Source: Chloroflexota bacterium
Lineage (GTDB): Bacteria; Chloroflexota; Dehalococcoidia; Lucifugimonadales; Lucifugimonadaceae
Reading direction: 5' to 3'
Length of the DNA stretch: 51,335 nt
Assembly (NCBI GenBank): GCA_027623655.1
Contig: JAQBVG010000004.1
Location: forward strand, 1-51,335
Positions within the stretch are counted from its first letter, which is position 1. Each line of letters starts with the position of its first letter. Both the position numbers and the translations under genes were made by a program. The notes below the pieces were generated by a model. The model was not told the origin of the DNA and ran no database searches. It saw nothing but the letters and a program-made list of their open reading frames with translations. This document shows positions 7,707-17,168 of this stretch, piece after piece.

Positions 7707-9665
7707 ATGACCACGTCTGAGCAGAACACTGCACCAGGACAGGGACCGAATACGTCGTTTCAAACCGGCGCGACTCGTTCTACCGCGATCAAGCTTGGTC
7801 TCTTCGTCGTCCTTGCCACCGTAATCGCTATCGGTGCCTATTTTGGGGTACCGACATTTCTGCTCGACAACAATGATGCAAACAACCAACGTCGTCCGGT
7901 CGCTGTTGAGCGCGGCACGCTTCTTGATGACGTCACCGCTTCGGGGTCGGTCACGTTCCCACACCTGGAAAGCCTGAGGTTTGATATTTCGGGCACCGTG
8001 GCCGAGATTCTCGTCGACGAAGGCGATTCGGTCACGACGGGGCAGACACTAATTGTCCTAGATGACGTAACGATCTCGGCGCTCGAATCTGCAGTCGCCC
8101 AGGCAGAGATCGATCTTCAAGAGGCGGGCGTAGAGCTTGCCGCACTACTCCGGGGTGCCACTGCCCTCGAACGAGCCATTGCCGCATCCGCCCTGGCCGA
8201 CGCCCGCGTCGATGTTAAAGCCGCAGCAGCCCAGATGGCGGAGTTCACGTCTGCCGACGGTACTGAAAGCGCTGCGACGAGGGAAGCGAAAGATGCGCTC
8301 ACATCTGCAAACGACGCCCTGGCGCGCGCCGTATCAGCCGCGGACGATGTTGCCGCTGCACAGGCTGAGCTCATATCGGGAGCCCGTGAAGTCTCCGACG
8401 ACGCGACAGCCGACTACGAAAGTCAACTGAGTGGCTGGTTCGGCAACGTAGTATCTGCCGAAGACCGGAAACGCTCGCCAGACGAGCTTTTTAGCAAGTG
8501 GCAGGTTTCAGTCGATTCCATTTTCAGCGATTCGAGCGCTCTTACGAAAAGTCCTCTGGACGATCTGGCTACTCCCTGGAACGAACTGGTTGTATGGGTC
8601 TGGACCCACCTGACGCCCTATCCGATTCTCACCAGCTGTGACGAAACGTCAAAGGCATACACGTTCCGATGTCCGTCGGCCGAAATAAACGAATCATGGG
8701 ACCTGAAAATCGACGCTGAGGAGTCGCTGAACGAGGCGATCGAAGATGCTGCCGACGCCGCGTCGGCTCAGCAGAATCTGATCGATGCGTCCAGGGACGA
8801 TGTCGCGGAAGCGGTCGACGCAGTCGTTGAATCAACCGACGCAATCGAAATCGGCGTTCTGGTCGCCGCGTTTGACGAAGCTTTCGAACGTGAACGCGAA
8901 GCCGAGGCAAATGTTGCCGAACTGGACGATCTCGACCTCCTCCAGATCAAACTCGCCACCGCGGGAGTCAACCAGGCCAAAGCAGGTCTCGACAAAGCTG
9001 TCAGAGAACTTGCCGGCACACAAATTTCCGCACCGTTCGACGGCGTTGTCACATCAATTTCTGTCGACATCGGGGATCCCGTGAACCGGACGACGCAAAC
9101 TATAGACATAATCGATCCGAGCATTGTGCAGGTCGACGCAACGGTCGATGAAATCGACGTTCTGTTGCTGAAACTCGGCGACCGGGTATCTGTAGCCCTC
9201 GACGCCCTGCCCGATCGCACGTTAGTCGGGACGGTTGCCGAAATCGGAGAGGGTGTAAACCAGCAGGGCGTGATCCAGTTCCCGTTATCTATCGATCTTG
9301 AGCCGCCCGACGGCATCGAACTTATCGAGGGTCTTAGCGCGACCGCAACGATCGTGATCAACCAGATCGACGATGCCTTGCTCATCCCGCTGCAATCGGT
9401 CGGCGGCAGCTTCAACCAGGCGACAGTTGATGTCGTTGACGGCAACAGCTTCGTGACGACACCGGTGACTCTTGGTGCCAGCGACGGGTTCTGGGTCGTA
9501 GTTGAATCCGGCCTTTCGGAAGGTCAGCAGGTGCTAATGACTGTCGCAGAAACCGTCGACCCGTTCCAGCAACTGTTTGGTGCTGGAGGAACTGCAATCC
9601 GCATCCCCGGTGGATTTGGCGCGGCCGGGGGTCGGGGTGGCGGGCAAGCTGGCGGTGGTCGATAA
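7707..9665 (+). CDS. Long MacA/HlyD-type periplasmic-adaptor protein
   Basis: A membrane-fusion adaptor of 652 residues, far longer than the roughly 370-450 usual for MacA. One membrane anchor lies at about 28-48. The first lipoyl half follows (VERGTLLDDVTASGSV, then DEGDSVTTGQTLIVLDD). Next come long Ala/Asp/Glu-rich helices split by a Trp-rich stretch with a possible Cys pair (TSCDET...FRCPS). After that are the second lipoyl half (ISAPFDGVVTSISVDIGDPV), a beta barrel and a Gly-rich tail. AGGAG lies about 12 bases before ATG 7707. The ATPase gene starts one base after its stop. It should link the MacB-type permease to the cell exterior. The extended hairpin and insert would span a thick wall rather than dock an outer-membrane channel (inference). 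Confidence 0.88.
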   Translation: MTTSEQNTAPGQGPNTSFQTGATRSTAIKLGLFVVLATVIAIGAYFGVPTFLLDNNDANNQRRPVAVERGTLLDDVTASGSVTFPHLESLRFDISGTVAEILVDEGDSVTTGQTLIVLDDVTISALESAVAQAEIDLQEAGVELAALLRGATALERAIAASALADARVDVKAAAAQMAEFTSADGTESAATREAKDALTSANDALARAVSAADDVAAAQAELISGAREVSDDATADYESQLSGWFGNVVSAEDRKRSPDELFSKWQVSVDSIFSDSSALTKSPLDDLATPWNELVVWVWTHLTPYPILTSCDETSKAYTFRCPSAEINESWDLKIDAEESLNEAIEDAADAASAQQNLIDASRDDVAEAVDAVVESTDAIEIGVLVAAFDEAFEREREAEANVAELDDLDLLQIKLATAGVNQAKAGLDKAVRELAGTQISAPFDGVVTSISVDIGDPVNRTTQTIDIIDPSIVQVDATVDEIDVLLLKLGDRVSVALDALPDRTLVGTVAEIGEGVNQQGVIQFPLSIDLEPPDGIELIEGLSATATIVINQIDDALLIPLQSVGGSFNQATVDVVDGNSFVTTPVTLGASDGFWVVVESGLSEGQQVLMTVAETVDPFQQLFGAGGTAIRIPGGFGAAGGRGGGQAGGGR

Positions 9666-9666
9666 C

Positions 9667-10419
9667 ATGGGTGCCCGAACTGTCAGGCGACCCGTCATCG
9701 AACTAAAAGCTGTAACCCGGGAATTCAAGGTGGGAACACAGTTGGTCAGGGCCTTGAACGGCATCGACCTCACGATCGATCGCGGGGAAATGGTCGCTAT
9801 CATCGGACCGTCAGGTTCGGGCAAATCCACGCTGATGAACACGCTTGGTTGTCTGGATACCCCGTCGTCTGGCAGCTTTTTTCTAAACGGCCACGATGTA
9901 TCGCGGCTCTCTGACGATCAGCTTGCAGAAACTCGCTCTCGTCAATTGGGCTTCGTTTTCCAGAGCTACAACCTTCTGCCCCGTGAAACTGCCCTCAGCA
10001 ACGTGGAACTCCCGCTCAAATACTCTGGAGGCTACAGTGCCAGGGCCCGAAAAGAAGCTGCGCGTAAGGCCCTTGACCGTGTTGGACTCGCAGAGCGTTA
10101 CGATCACCGCCCGCTTCAATTATCCGGCGGCGAACAACAGAGGGTTGGCATCGCCCGGGCACTTGTACAAAATCCCGACCTGATACTTGCCGACGAGCCA
10201 ACTGGAAACCTGGACACCAAATCGAGTCAAGAAGTCATCACGATGCTCAAGTCCCTGAACGAGGATGACGGGAAGACAATCGTGATCGTTACGCACGACC
10301 CAGAGGTTGCCGACGCGACGAAACGGATTGTGGCGTTCAGGGATGGTCTGATCATTGAAGACCGCATGGTGAACGGCTCACCCCGTCGTTCGCTAAATCA
10401 GGATGAGGTTCGGTCGTGA
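9667..10419 (+). CDS. ABC transporter ATP-binding protein (MacB/LolD-type)
   Basis: The 250-residue ATPase has Walker [10 protein letters not shown] (47-55), Q-loop Gln99 ([10 protein letters not shown]), signature LSGGEQQR (152-159), Walker B LILADEP with catalytic Glu177, and the switch His210 (IVTH). ATG 9667 is chosen because it lies directly after the adaptor stop. An upstream in-frame start would lie inside the adaptor gene. The [15 protein letters not shown] and [16 protein letters not shown] blocks are typical of the FtsE/LolD/MacB class, which powers mechanotransmission rather than classical transport. It overlaps the permease gene by four bases, so expression is coupled. Confidence 0.95.
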   Translation: MGARTVRRPVIELKAVTREFKVGTQLVRALNGIDLTIDRGEMVAIIGPSGSGKSTLMNTLGCLDTPSSGSFFLNGHDVSRLSDDQLAETRSRQLGFVFQSYNLLPRETALSNVELPLKYSGGYSARARKEAARKALDRVGLAERYDHRPLQLSGGEQQRVGIARALVQNPDLILADEPTGNLDTKSSQEVITMLKSLNEDDGKTIVIVTHDPEVADATKRIVAFRDGLIIEDRMVNGSPRRSLNQDEVRS

Positions 10420-11666
10420 ATTTCGGTCTCCTCTTCACCACGGCTCTCGGATCATTGAGTTCCAATAAACTTCGGGCCAGCCTTACTCTGCTTGGAATCG
10501 TTATTGGTGTGTCGTCCGTCATCGCCATGATGGCTGTAGGACGGGGTGCCCAGGTTTCAGTGACATCCAGAATATCCGAGTTAGGTACCGATCTGATTAC
10601 AGTTCGCCCTGGCGCCCAGGCGCTCAGGTTCGCCTTCTTTGGCGGTGGTGGAAATTCCGATGTTGTCTCGCTTGGCGACGCCCTGTCGCTGGACGACGAA
10701 GTTTTTTCGCCCAACGCCAGAGTCATTGCTCCTGAAAACTCGTTCTCAGGGACCGCCACATTCGGTCGCGAGAATACGTTCGTAAACGGTGTCGGAGTAA
10801 CGGCCGAATATATTGAGGCAAGAAACCTCAAGATTGCCTCGGGACGAAATATCTCCAATATCGACGTTCAAAACGACTCTCTTGTCGCGGTTCTCGGCTC
10901 GGCGACCAGTGAGGCCTTATTCGGGCAGCGCGATTCAGTCGGTTCCACAATCAAGATTTCCAACAGAGAATTCACGGTCGTAGGCGTGCTGAAGAGTCAA
11001 CAGGGCACCATTTTCAACCCTGACAACTCGGTGTTGATACCGATTACAACGGCGTACTACCGAATGAACAACGGCAAGGGTCCCAGGGAATCGATCTCTG
11101 TATCAGCGATAAATATCCTCGCGAAGTCGGAGAAAGTTGTAGATGCCGCTCGCTTAGAAATCTCTACTGTGCTTCGGCTCAATCACGAGCTCGACGCCGA
11201 CGAAGAAGACGATTTCCTGATCACCACTCAGCAGGACACCATCGAGACGCTTGAGGGAACCCAGGGCACTTTTGTGATTTTGCTGGGTTCGATCGCCGGG
11301 ATATCGCTGCTGGTTGGCGGCATCGGCGTGATGAACATCATGCTTGTATCGGTGACTGAACGTACGAGGGAAATAGGAATCCGCAGAGCAGTCGGAGCTA
11401 AGCGTCGAGACATTCTGTTGCAGTTCGTGACCGAAGCAGTAATGATGACCTTCGGCGGGGGAGTCCTCGGCGTGGTCGCAGGCTGGGCAATCGCACACTT
11501 CGGAAACGGAGCCACGGTTTCGGGTGATGTGATTGAAACCGTCATTGAAGCCCAGATTGCCGTCCTGGCACTGGCCGTTTCGGTAGCGGTGGGTCTGTTC
11601 TTTGGAATCTACCCGGCAGTCCGCGCCGCTTCACTGAATCCCATCGAAGCGCTGAGACACGAGTAG
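10416..11666 (+). CDS. MacB-type ABC transporter permease (FtsX fold)
   Basis: The 416-residue permease has an N-terminal membrane helix (about 20-42, LLGIVIGVSSVIAMMAVG), a MacB-type extracytoplasmic domain of about 220 residues and three C-terminal helices with FtsX-family blocks (GGIGVMNIMLVSVTERTREI, IGIRRAVGAKRRDI, GIYPAVRAASLNPIEAL). The start is GTG 10416, overlapping the ATPase stop. With the adaptor and ATPase it should form a tripartite-like exporter for peptides, lipoproteins or antibiotics. The substrate cannot be told from sequence. Confidence 0.94.
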   Translation: MNFGLLFTTALGSLSSNKLRASLTLLGIVIGVSSVIAMMAVGRGAQVSVTSRISELGTDLITVRPGAQALRFAFFGGGGNSDVVSLGDALSLDDEVFSPNARVIAPENSFSGTATFGRENTFVNGVGVTAEYIEARNLKIASGRNISNIDVQNDSLVAVLGSATSEALFGQRDSVGSTIKISNREFTVVGVLKSQQGTIFNPDNSVLIPITTAYYRMNNGKGPRESISVSAINILAKSEKVVDAARLEISTVLRLNHELDADEEDDFLITTQQDTIETLEGTQGTFVILLGSIAGISLLVGGIGVMNIMLVSVTERTREIGIRRAVGAKRRDILLQFVTEAVMMTFGGGVLGVVAGWAIAHFGNGATVSGDVIETVIEAQIAVLALAVSVAVGLFFGIYPAVRAASLNPIEALRHE

Positions 11667-11683
11667 CTCGGAAACCAAGATTC

Positions 11684-12094
11684 ATGAACGTTACGATCAA
11701 AGTGACTGTCGTTTCGGCAATAGCGATTGGGTTAGCCGTTGGCGTTATCGCGGCGATCACCACCGGCGGTCCCGCTGAGGGTCGCGGCCGCACGTCCATC
11801 GAGGGCAGTACATCAAGTTCTATTGATCCGAAATACCTGCCGATTGACGTATTGAAGGCGCTTCCTGCAGATGAACTTGCCGAACTTTTCCCAGAAAAGG
11901 CCGAAGCCATCCTGAATCCGGAAGCCATCAACGAGATCAAGTCTTCAGGCGGAAACTCCAACGACCCCAAATATCTGCGAGCAGTGCTCGAAAAAATGGG
12001 AGTCAACCCGCCCGAGAACGCCACCACGAAGGAGCTGCAGGACATGCTTGCACGCGCTTCTTCAAGCTCAGACTCTGAGGTTGCCGGGAAGTAA
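11684..12094 (+). CDS. Small membrane-anchored or secreted protein, last gene of export operon
   Basis: The 136-residue product begins with a hydrophobic segment (VVSAIAIGLAVGVIAAI, about 9-25) that is either a signal peptide or an anchor. The rest is hydrophilic with two weak repeats, each opening with DPKYL (about residues 48 and 87) and followed by a short helical (D/E)L..(M/L) unit. Ser-rich linkers (GSTSSS, SSGGNSN, ASSSSDS) separate them. It starts 17 bases after the permease stop and so probably belongs to the operon. It could be an accessory or cargo of the exporter. No family is recognised. Confidence 0.7.
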   Translation: MNVTIKVTVVSAIAIGLAVGVIAAITTGGPAEGRGRTSIEGSTSSSIDPKYLPIDVLKALPADELAELFPEKAEAILNPEAINEIKSSGGNSNDPKYLRAVLEKMGVNPPENATTKELQDMLARASSSSDSEVAGK

Positions 12095-12166
12095 GCGTTC
12101 GCGGATAGACCGCTGGCGGGCGTACACTTCCTCAATCCTGAAAGGACCTGATATGCGGGGAGCACG

Positions 12167-13051
12167 TTGACCGAACTGGCCGATCTCTTTGAATCACTTA
12201 CACCCCGACTGATCGCGACGGGATTCGTGTTCACCGAGGGTCCTCTCTGGACGGACCCAGGTGAGGGCATCGAATACCTGTACGTTTCGGACGTCGATGC
12301 GCGTATCCATTACATTGTTCGCCTTGCTGACCCGATTGACAGAGAAGTCATCCGAGAAGATTCCGGAGGGGCCAACGGGGCGGTTTTCGACAGCGCGGGC
12401 AGGCTGGTAATTTGTGAACAGGACGCCCGTCGTGTGGTCCGGTACGAGTCAGACGGCACCCTTACGGTGTTAGCCGACCGATACAACGGAAAAAGGCTGA
12501 ACCGTTCGAACGACATAGTCCTCCACCCCGACGGTTCACTCTACTTCACCGATCCCGACAAAAAGGGCCTGGCAGAACAGGACAAAGAACTCGGCTTCGC
12601 AGGAATCTACAGATTGACTTCCGACGGTGAGCTCACCCTGCTGGCCGACGATATGAACCACCCGAACGGCCTCGCCTTTTCTGGCGATCTGTCGACGCTT
12701 TACGTGTCGAACAGTCGACCCGACCCGCATCTTCATGCCTACAGCGTGTCGCCCGAAGGCCTCCTGGGTGACAGTCGACGCGTAGATGAGATGCCTTACG
12801 GACCGGCAGGCGAATTCGACGGTGTGCCAGACGGCCTGAAGCTCGACTCCGACGGCAACATTTTCAGCACAGGTCCGGGTGGAATCTGGGTCTGGGACGC
12901 TGACGAAAACTACATCGGCCTGCTCAAGTTACCAGAACTGCCCGCCAACCTGGGATGGGGTGGTATTGATAATAAAACGATGTTCGTCACTGCGAGGACT
13001 TCGGTCTACTGTCTCCGGATGAACACCGCTGGTATCCCGGTCCAACATTGA
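12167..13051 (+). CDS. SMP-30/gluconolactonase/LRE-family lactonase
   Basis: A 294-residue six-bladed propeller enzyme that hydrolyses sugar-type lactones with a bound divalent metal. The metal ligands are visible: Glu in FVFTEGPLWTD near the N-terminus, Asn in NRSNDIVLHPDG, and Asp in FDGVPDGLKLDSDGN. NHL/SMP-30 strand repeats (DGSLYFTDP, STLYVSNS, NIFSTGPGG) fill the rest. The start is TTG 12167 with GGGGAG 5 bases upstream. No ATG is available in frame. The HAD gene overlaps its stop, so the two are co-translated. It probably acts in uronate or aldonate breakdown. Confidence 0.9.
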   Translation: MTELADLFESLTPRLIATGFVFTEGPLWTDPGEGIEYLYVSDVDARIHYIVRLADPIDREVIREDSGGANGAVFDSAGRLVICEQDARRVVRYESDGTLTVLADRYNGKRLNRSNDIVLHPDGSLYFTDPDKKGLAEQDKELGFAGIYRLTSDGELTLLADDMNHPNGLAFSGDLSTLYVSNSRPDPHLHAYSVSPEGLLGDSRRVDEMPYGPAGEFDGVPDGLKLDSDGNIFSTGPGGIWVWDADENYIGLLKLPELPANLGWGGIDNKTMFVTARTSVYCLRMNTAGIPVQH

Positions 13052-13656
13052 ATTCAAGCATAGAACTTGTGGCCTTCGACCTCGGAAACGTGCTGTGCAC
13101 CGTGGACGAAGTTACACCCACCAGGGAACTAGCCGAACTATCCGGCCTTGCGCCGGAATACGTGCACGAAATCGCATTTGGCAGCAGTGCAAAATTACAG
13201 TTCGAAAGCGGAAAGACCACTTTTGTCGAACACGCACGCCGGACGATTACGAGCCTTGGTATCGGACTTTCGATCTTTGAATTCGCGTCGATCTACGACA
13301 GCGCGCTAACACCGTCTTTCGATATGTTTGAGCTTGTATCGCGAATTGCCGAATCGCATCGAATAGCTCTCGTATCCAACACGAGCGAACCGCACTGGGA
13401 GTATGCGAAGCAATTCCTGCCGTTCAGCGATCTATTCGACCCCGCTATCGTTTCGTATGCGGTTGGATCGATGAAACCCGAAGCTGCGTTTTACAAAGCA
13501 CTTCTCGACCAATCCGGTTTAGCCGCAAATAAAATACTGTTCATTGACGATCTTGAGGTGAACATCGAGGGCGCCAGTGCGGCTGGCATTATTGCTCACC
13601 AGTTCACTTCACGGGCTGCGCTCGAAACAACACTGGCGAGTCTACGCGTCATTTAG
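13048..13656 (+). CDS. HAD-superfamily hydrolase (YihX-like phosphatase)
   Basis: A 202-residue HAD phosphatase. Motif I reads FDLGNVL with nucleophile Asp11. The usual second Asp is Gly, as in YihX-type sugar phosphatases. Motif II is LVSNTS, motif III contains Lys in GSMKPEAAFY, and motif IV is FIDDLEVN. The helical cap lies between motifs I and II. The TTG start at 13048 overlaps the TGA of the lactonase, which points to translational coupling. It probably dephosphorylates a sugar phosphate or similar small metabolite in the same pathway. Confidence 0.88.
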   Translation: MNSSIELVAFDLGNVLCTVDEVTPTRELAELSGLAPEYVHEIAFGSSAKLQFESGKTTFVEHARRTITSLGIGLSIFEFASIYDSALTPSFDMFELVSRIAESHRIALVSNTSEPHWEYAKQFLPFSDLFDPAIVSYAVGSMKPEAAFYKALLDQSGLAANKILFIDDLEVNIEGASAAGIIAHQFTSRAALETTLASLRVI

Positions 13657-13819
13657 CGGATGAACCCGGCCACTGCGAACCTCAATCGTTTACAACTCGC
13701 CGGGCGATGTGAGACAACGTGATTCCAACACCGCAAACATGCCTGCACTTTTCGATTCAACAGCGGTGCGGGTGCATGCAACGCGTGAAAAATGACATCC
13801 CCCTGACGGAGCGAACAAA

Positions 13820-15095
13820 TTGACACCCGGTTCAGCCGTTGACTACACGATCATCAAAGCCGCCCGAATCTTTGATGGAACTGGCACACCGGTCGCAGCA
13901 GGAAAATCGCTGCTGGTGGCTGGAAACAAAATCCTTGCCATCGGGCCAGTCGCTGATATTTCAGCACCGGGTGGCTCGAACGTCACGGTCAAGGACTACG
14001 GCGATTCAACAATCCTGCCCGGTTTGGTCGACGGACACACGCACATGATGGCGCCGGGAGATGGCACCCACGGCGATATCACCGGTGCGGAAGATGACGA
14101 CATTCTCCTGATGCGCGCCCTTCAAAACGCACGAACATTTTTGCATGCCGGTGTGACGACAGCACGCGAAAACGGTGCAAAAAACAGGGTCGGATTCTCG
14201 TTGAAGGAAGGCACACAGCGAGGATTGGCCGAGGGACCTAAAATGGTCGTTTCGGGCCGGCCAATCACGATCACTGGCGGTCACTTCTGGTATTGCGGTT
14301 CAGAGGCCGACGGGGTTGAGGGTGTGCGGGCAGAGGTGCGAAAACTGATCAAGGAAGGCGCCGATTTCATTAAGATCATGGCCACCGGTGGGTCTACATG
14401 GTCGTCGGACCCTCTCAGGCCGTCGTACACGCTCGAAGAGTTGACAGTCATAGTCGACCGAAGCCCACCGCTTCGGAAGGCTCACTGCGGCCCACTGTGC
14501 ATCGATGCAGGGGATCAAGAATGCACTGGATGCGGGCGTCGATATGATCATCCACTGTGTTTTTGAAGACGAAACCGGGATGTATGAATTCCGGGAAGAC
14601 CTGGCAGAACAGCTAGCCAGTGCGAAGGCCTGGGTGAACCCGACACTTCACGTGGTCCAGACCGGAATCGACCGCATCGTCCGAGTCGGCAAAGAACGTG
14701 GGTGGCTCACGAAAGAGGAACAGGCCAGTATCGACTCTTCCAACCGATCCCTGGACACGCGAAATGAATCGGTAAGTCGGCTGGTCAAACTCGGCGTAAG
14801 GATGATCGCCGGTAGCGATTCACCGTGGGGTTCCTACCCGCCCGGCGAATTCGTAAAAGAAATGATCGCTCTGACGAAAGTTGGTCTCTCGAACACTGAG
14901 GCACTGGTCACCGGTACCAGCCACGCCGCTGAATCGATCGCAGCAGGGCGTCGGGCCGGAACACTGGCTGCGGGCCGTCCGGCGGACATCTTAGTTGTCG
15001 ATGGCGATCCCACTTCCGATCTGAACGCTCTCTGGAACATAAGGGATGCGTACAAGTCCGGTGTGCGGATCGATCGGCCGGTTCCGGGGCCGTAA
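13820..15095 (+). pseudogene. Imidazolonepropionase-type amidohydrolase, split by a one-base insertion
   Basis: Two overlapping frames together make one full-length metal-dependent amidohydrolase of about 424 residues (prolidase/imidazolonepropionase-like). The first (from TTG 13820, after ACGGAGCG) has GLVDGHTHMMA, the HxH metal site, and FIKIMATGG with the likely metal-bridging Lys. The second has TAAHCASMQG, MIIHC and IAGSDSPWG (final metal Asp), then the closing AGRPADILVVDGDP. Reading must shift at about 14458-14459. There, GTC GAC is followed by one extra C and then GAAGCCCACCGC, which restores VDEAHRFG. Either the gene has just been inactivated or the extra C is a sequencing error. Every catalytic motif is otherwise intact. 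Confidence 0.85.
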
Positions 15096-15239
15096 ACAGG
15101 CGTTGAGCCGGGCATTTCGTCGATAGCAGGTCAGCGATCTTAGCCCACCGCCACCGCTGCGGCGGTAGACTGCCCTCCGATTTTAACCTGCAATCGAGCA
15201 GAACACCCGAATCCCGGCAACAGATCCAAATTCTCAAAC

Positions 15240-16229
15240 ATGCCAACAATCGCCTTTCTTGCCAACCTGTCAACCGCCGAACACAAACGTCGCTGGGACC
15301 TGCTCATCGAGCATGCAGGTCCCGGGGTGGACGTTATCGTCGCCGACCCCACCGCGTCCGCCGGTGAGTTGATCGAGGCGCTCAAAGACGCCGACGCTGC
15401 AATCCCATGGCTCGCCTCGATACCGGTTCAGGTGGCCGAAAACCTCCCTAACCTGAAGTTAGTCCAGTTGCTCACGGCCGGATACGACTCAGTTGACGTA
15501 GTCGGCCTCGGCAAACTCGGCATAAGCGTCGCGAACAACGGCGGAGCAAACGCGATCTCGGTGTCGGAACACGCGGTGAGCCTGATGTTGAGCGTCTATC
15601 GACGAATGATGGAAGCCTGGTCGAATGTTGTCGATGGAAACTGGCGATCGGGTGTCGACCAGCTCCCGGTTCGAACGGAGATCAACGGTAAAACCGTCGG
15701 CATCATCGGTTTCGGCAACATAGGTCGGCAGGTATCACGCCGCCTGTCCGGGTTCGATTGCGAAGTCCTCTATCACGACGTAATCGAACTGATGCCGGGA
15801 CGAGATAGAGAACTCGGCGCCCAGGCAGTCGCGCTGGATCACCTGTTGCGGGTTAGCGACATCGTGACGGTGCACGTCCCGCTCAACAGTTCGACTCGGG
15901 GCATGATGGGATCTCGGGAATTTGGCCTGATGAAAAAGACCTCGATATTTATCAACACATGCCGGGGTCCGGTCCACAACGAGTCTGATCTTATTCGAGC
16001 GCTGAAGGACGGGGTGATTGCCGGCGCCGGACTCGACGTTCTCGAAAAGGAACCGACCGATCCGAACAATCCGCTACTCAAGATGCCGAACGTGATCGTC
16101 ACACCTCACTGGGCTGGCGGAACCGGCGAAGGCAACGAGCGTGCAGTGGTGTTTGCACTGTCGAATCTCGAACGGCTGGCAGAAGGTCGAAAACTGCTCT
16201 CGGTCGTTGACCCGGCGTCAATTTTTTAG
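15240..16229 (+). CDS. D-isomer-specific 2-hydroxyacid dehydrogenase
   Basis: The 329-residue enzyme reduces 2-oxo acids such as glyoxylate or hydroxypyruvate, or oxidises D-2-hydroxy acids, with NAD(P). It has the Rossmann motif GFGNIG (157-162), catalytic Arg242 (NTCRGPVH), Glu in VLEKEP (about 269-271) and His290 (TPHWAGGT). His appears in place of the more common TPHIA context but aligns with it. The Asp usually found about 18 residues after the Rossmann Gly reads His179-Asp180, so the coenzyme preference is uncertain. ATG 15240 is the start, with no strong ribosome site. It is convergent with the SDR gene 25 bases downstream. Confidence 0.92.
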   Translation: MPTIAFLANLSTAEHKRRWDLLIEHAGPGVDVIVADPTASAGELIEALKDADAAIPWLASIPVQVAENLPNLKLVQLLTAGYDSVDVVGLGKLGISVANNGGANAISVSEHAVSLMLSVYRRMMEAWSNVVDGNWRSGVDQLPVRTEINGKTVGIIGFGNIGRQVSRRLSGFDCEVLYHDVIELMPGRDRELGAQAVALDHLLRVSDIVTVHVPLNSSTRGMMGSREFGLMKKTSIFINTCRGPVHNESDLIRALKDGVIAGAGLDVLEKEPTDPNNPLLKMPNVIVTPHWAGGTGEGNERAVVFALSNLERLAEGRKLLSVVDPASIF

Positions 16230-16254
16230 ATTTTGAGTTGACCGTAGGCGCGAC

Positions 16255-17028
16255 CTACTGCGCCGTGTAACCACCATCGACCGGTAGATTCACCCCCGTT
16301 ATAAACGATGCTTCGTCTGATGCCAGAAACAACGCAGCGCTGGCAATTTCTGTCGCTTCCCCTAAACGTCCCATCGGATGAAGAGATTTCAATCGTTCGT
16401 GGGTATCTGCATTGGCCGTGAGCGTCTCGGTGAGGGCCGTATAGGCGAAGCCCGGGCAGAGAGAGTTTACGCGGATGCCCTGTTTTGCCAGTCCGACGCC
16501 CATGTCGCGGGTCAGCTGCACAACACCACCTTTCGAATGCGGGTAAGGATGGAAACCATCGCTCATACCATCGTGGTAGCCGACCAGTCCGATAATCGAA
16601 GCCATGTTTACAATCGATCCGGAACCCTGTTTTTTCATCTGCTCAACTGCAAACCAAGACATCATCATCGTGCCCTTCAGGTTGATGCCGATGACCCAGT
16701 CCCATTTCTGTTCGAAGTCCCACTCAACCGGTGCGTAGCGTGGCGTGACGCCGGCACTGTTCACCAGTACGTCGATCCTGCCGAAGTGATCAATTGTTCC
16801 GTCGATCAACGCTTCGCAGTCGGCACGCCGGGACACATCCCCGGCCAGGGCGATAGCGTCTCCACCCGCTGCATTCAATGATTGCGCGACGACCTCGGCA
16901 GAACCGAGGTTCAGATCGGATACGACCACTTTTGCGCCCTCACGGGCAAAGAGATGTGCGGTTGCGTCGCCGATTCCGGAACCGCCACCAGTGATGTGTG
17001 CCACTTTACCTTCGAGCCTGCCTGCCAT
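16255..17028 (-). CDS. Short-chain dehydrogenase/reductase (classical SDR)
   Basis: A 257-residue classical SDR. It has the nucleotide motif TGGGSGIG (13-20), NSAG at 90-93, catalytic Ser144 (NMASI), Tyr162 and Lys166 (YPHSK) and the closing FITGVNLPVDGG. Asp in VVVSDLN favours NAD(H). GGGGAGA lies 6 bases before the ATG at 17028. The family oxidises secondary alcohols or reduces ketones, and the substrate cannot be deduced here. It diverges from the RDD gene and faces the 2-hydroxyacid dehydrogenase. Confidence 0.92.
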   Translation of the reverse strand: MAGRLEGKVAHITGGGSGIGDATAHLFAREGAKVVVSDLNLGSAEVVAQSLNAAGGDAIALAGDVSRRADCEALIDGTIDHFGRIDVLVNSAGVTPRYAPVEWDFEQKWDWVIGINLKGTMMMSWFAVEQMKKQGSGSIVNMASIIGLVGYHDGMSDGFHPYPHSKGGVVQLTRDMGVGLAKQGIRVNSLCPGFAYTALTETLTANADTHERLKSLHPMGRLGEATEIASAALFLASDEASFITGVNLPVDGGYTAQ

Positions 17029-17168
17029 TTGCGATCTCCCCTGGAAACAATTGGAACCACACTCGTTGTTGTTGGACTCGATTCGGTTCCGACGTTGTTG
17101 AATCTGAAGCCGATTCTAATTCCCTTCATGGTGCCGTGGACGTATACGAGCCGTATTATTGGGTTCAT

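Noticed and set aside
8768-9445. 225-residue frame antisense to the export adaptor
   Set aside because: Ser/Thr-rich shadow of an Ala/Asp-rich gene.
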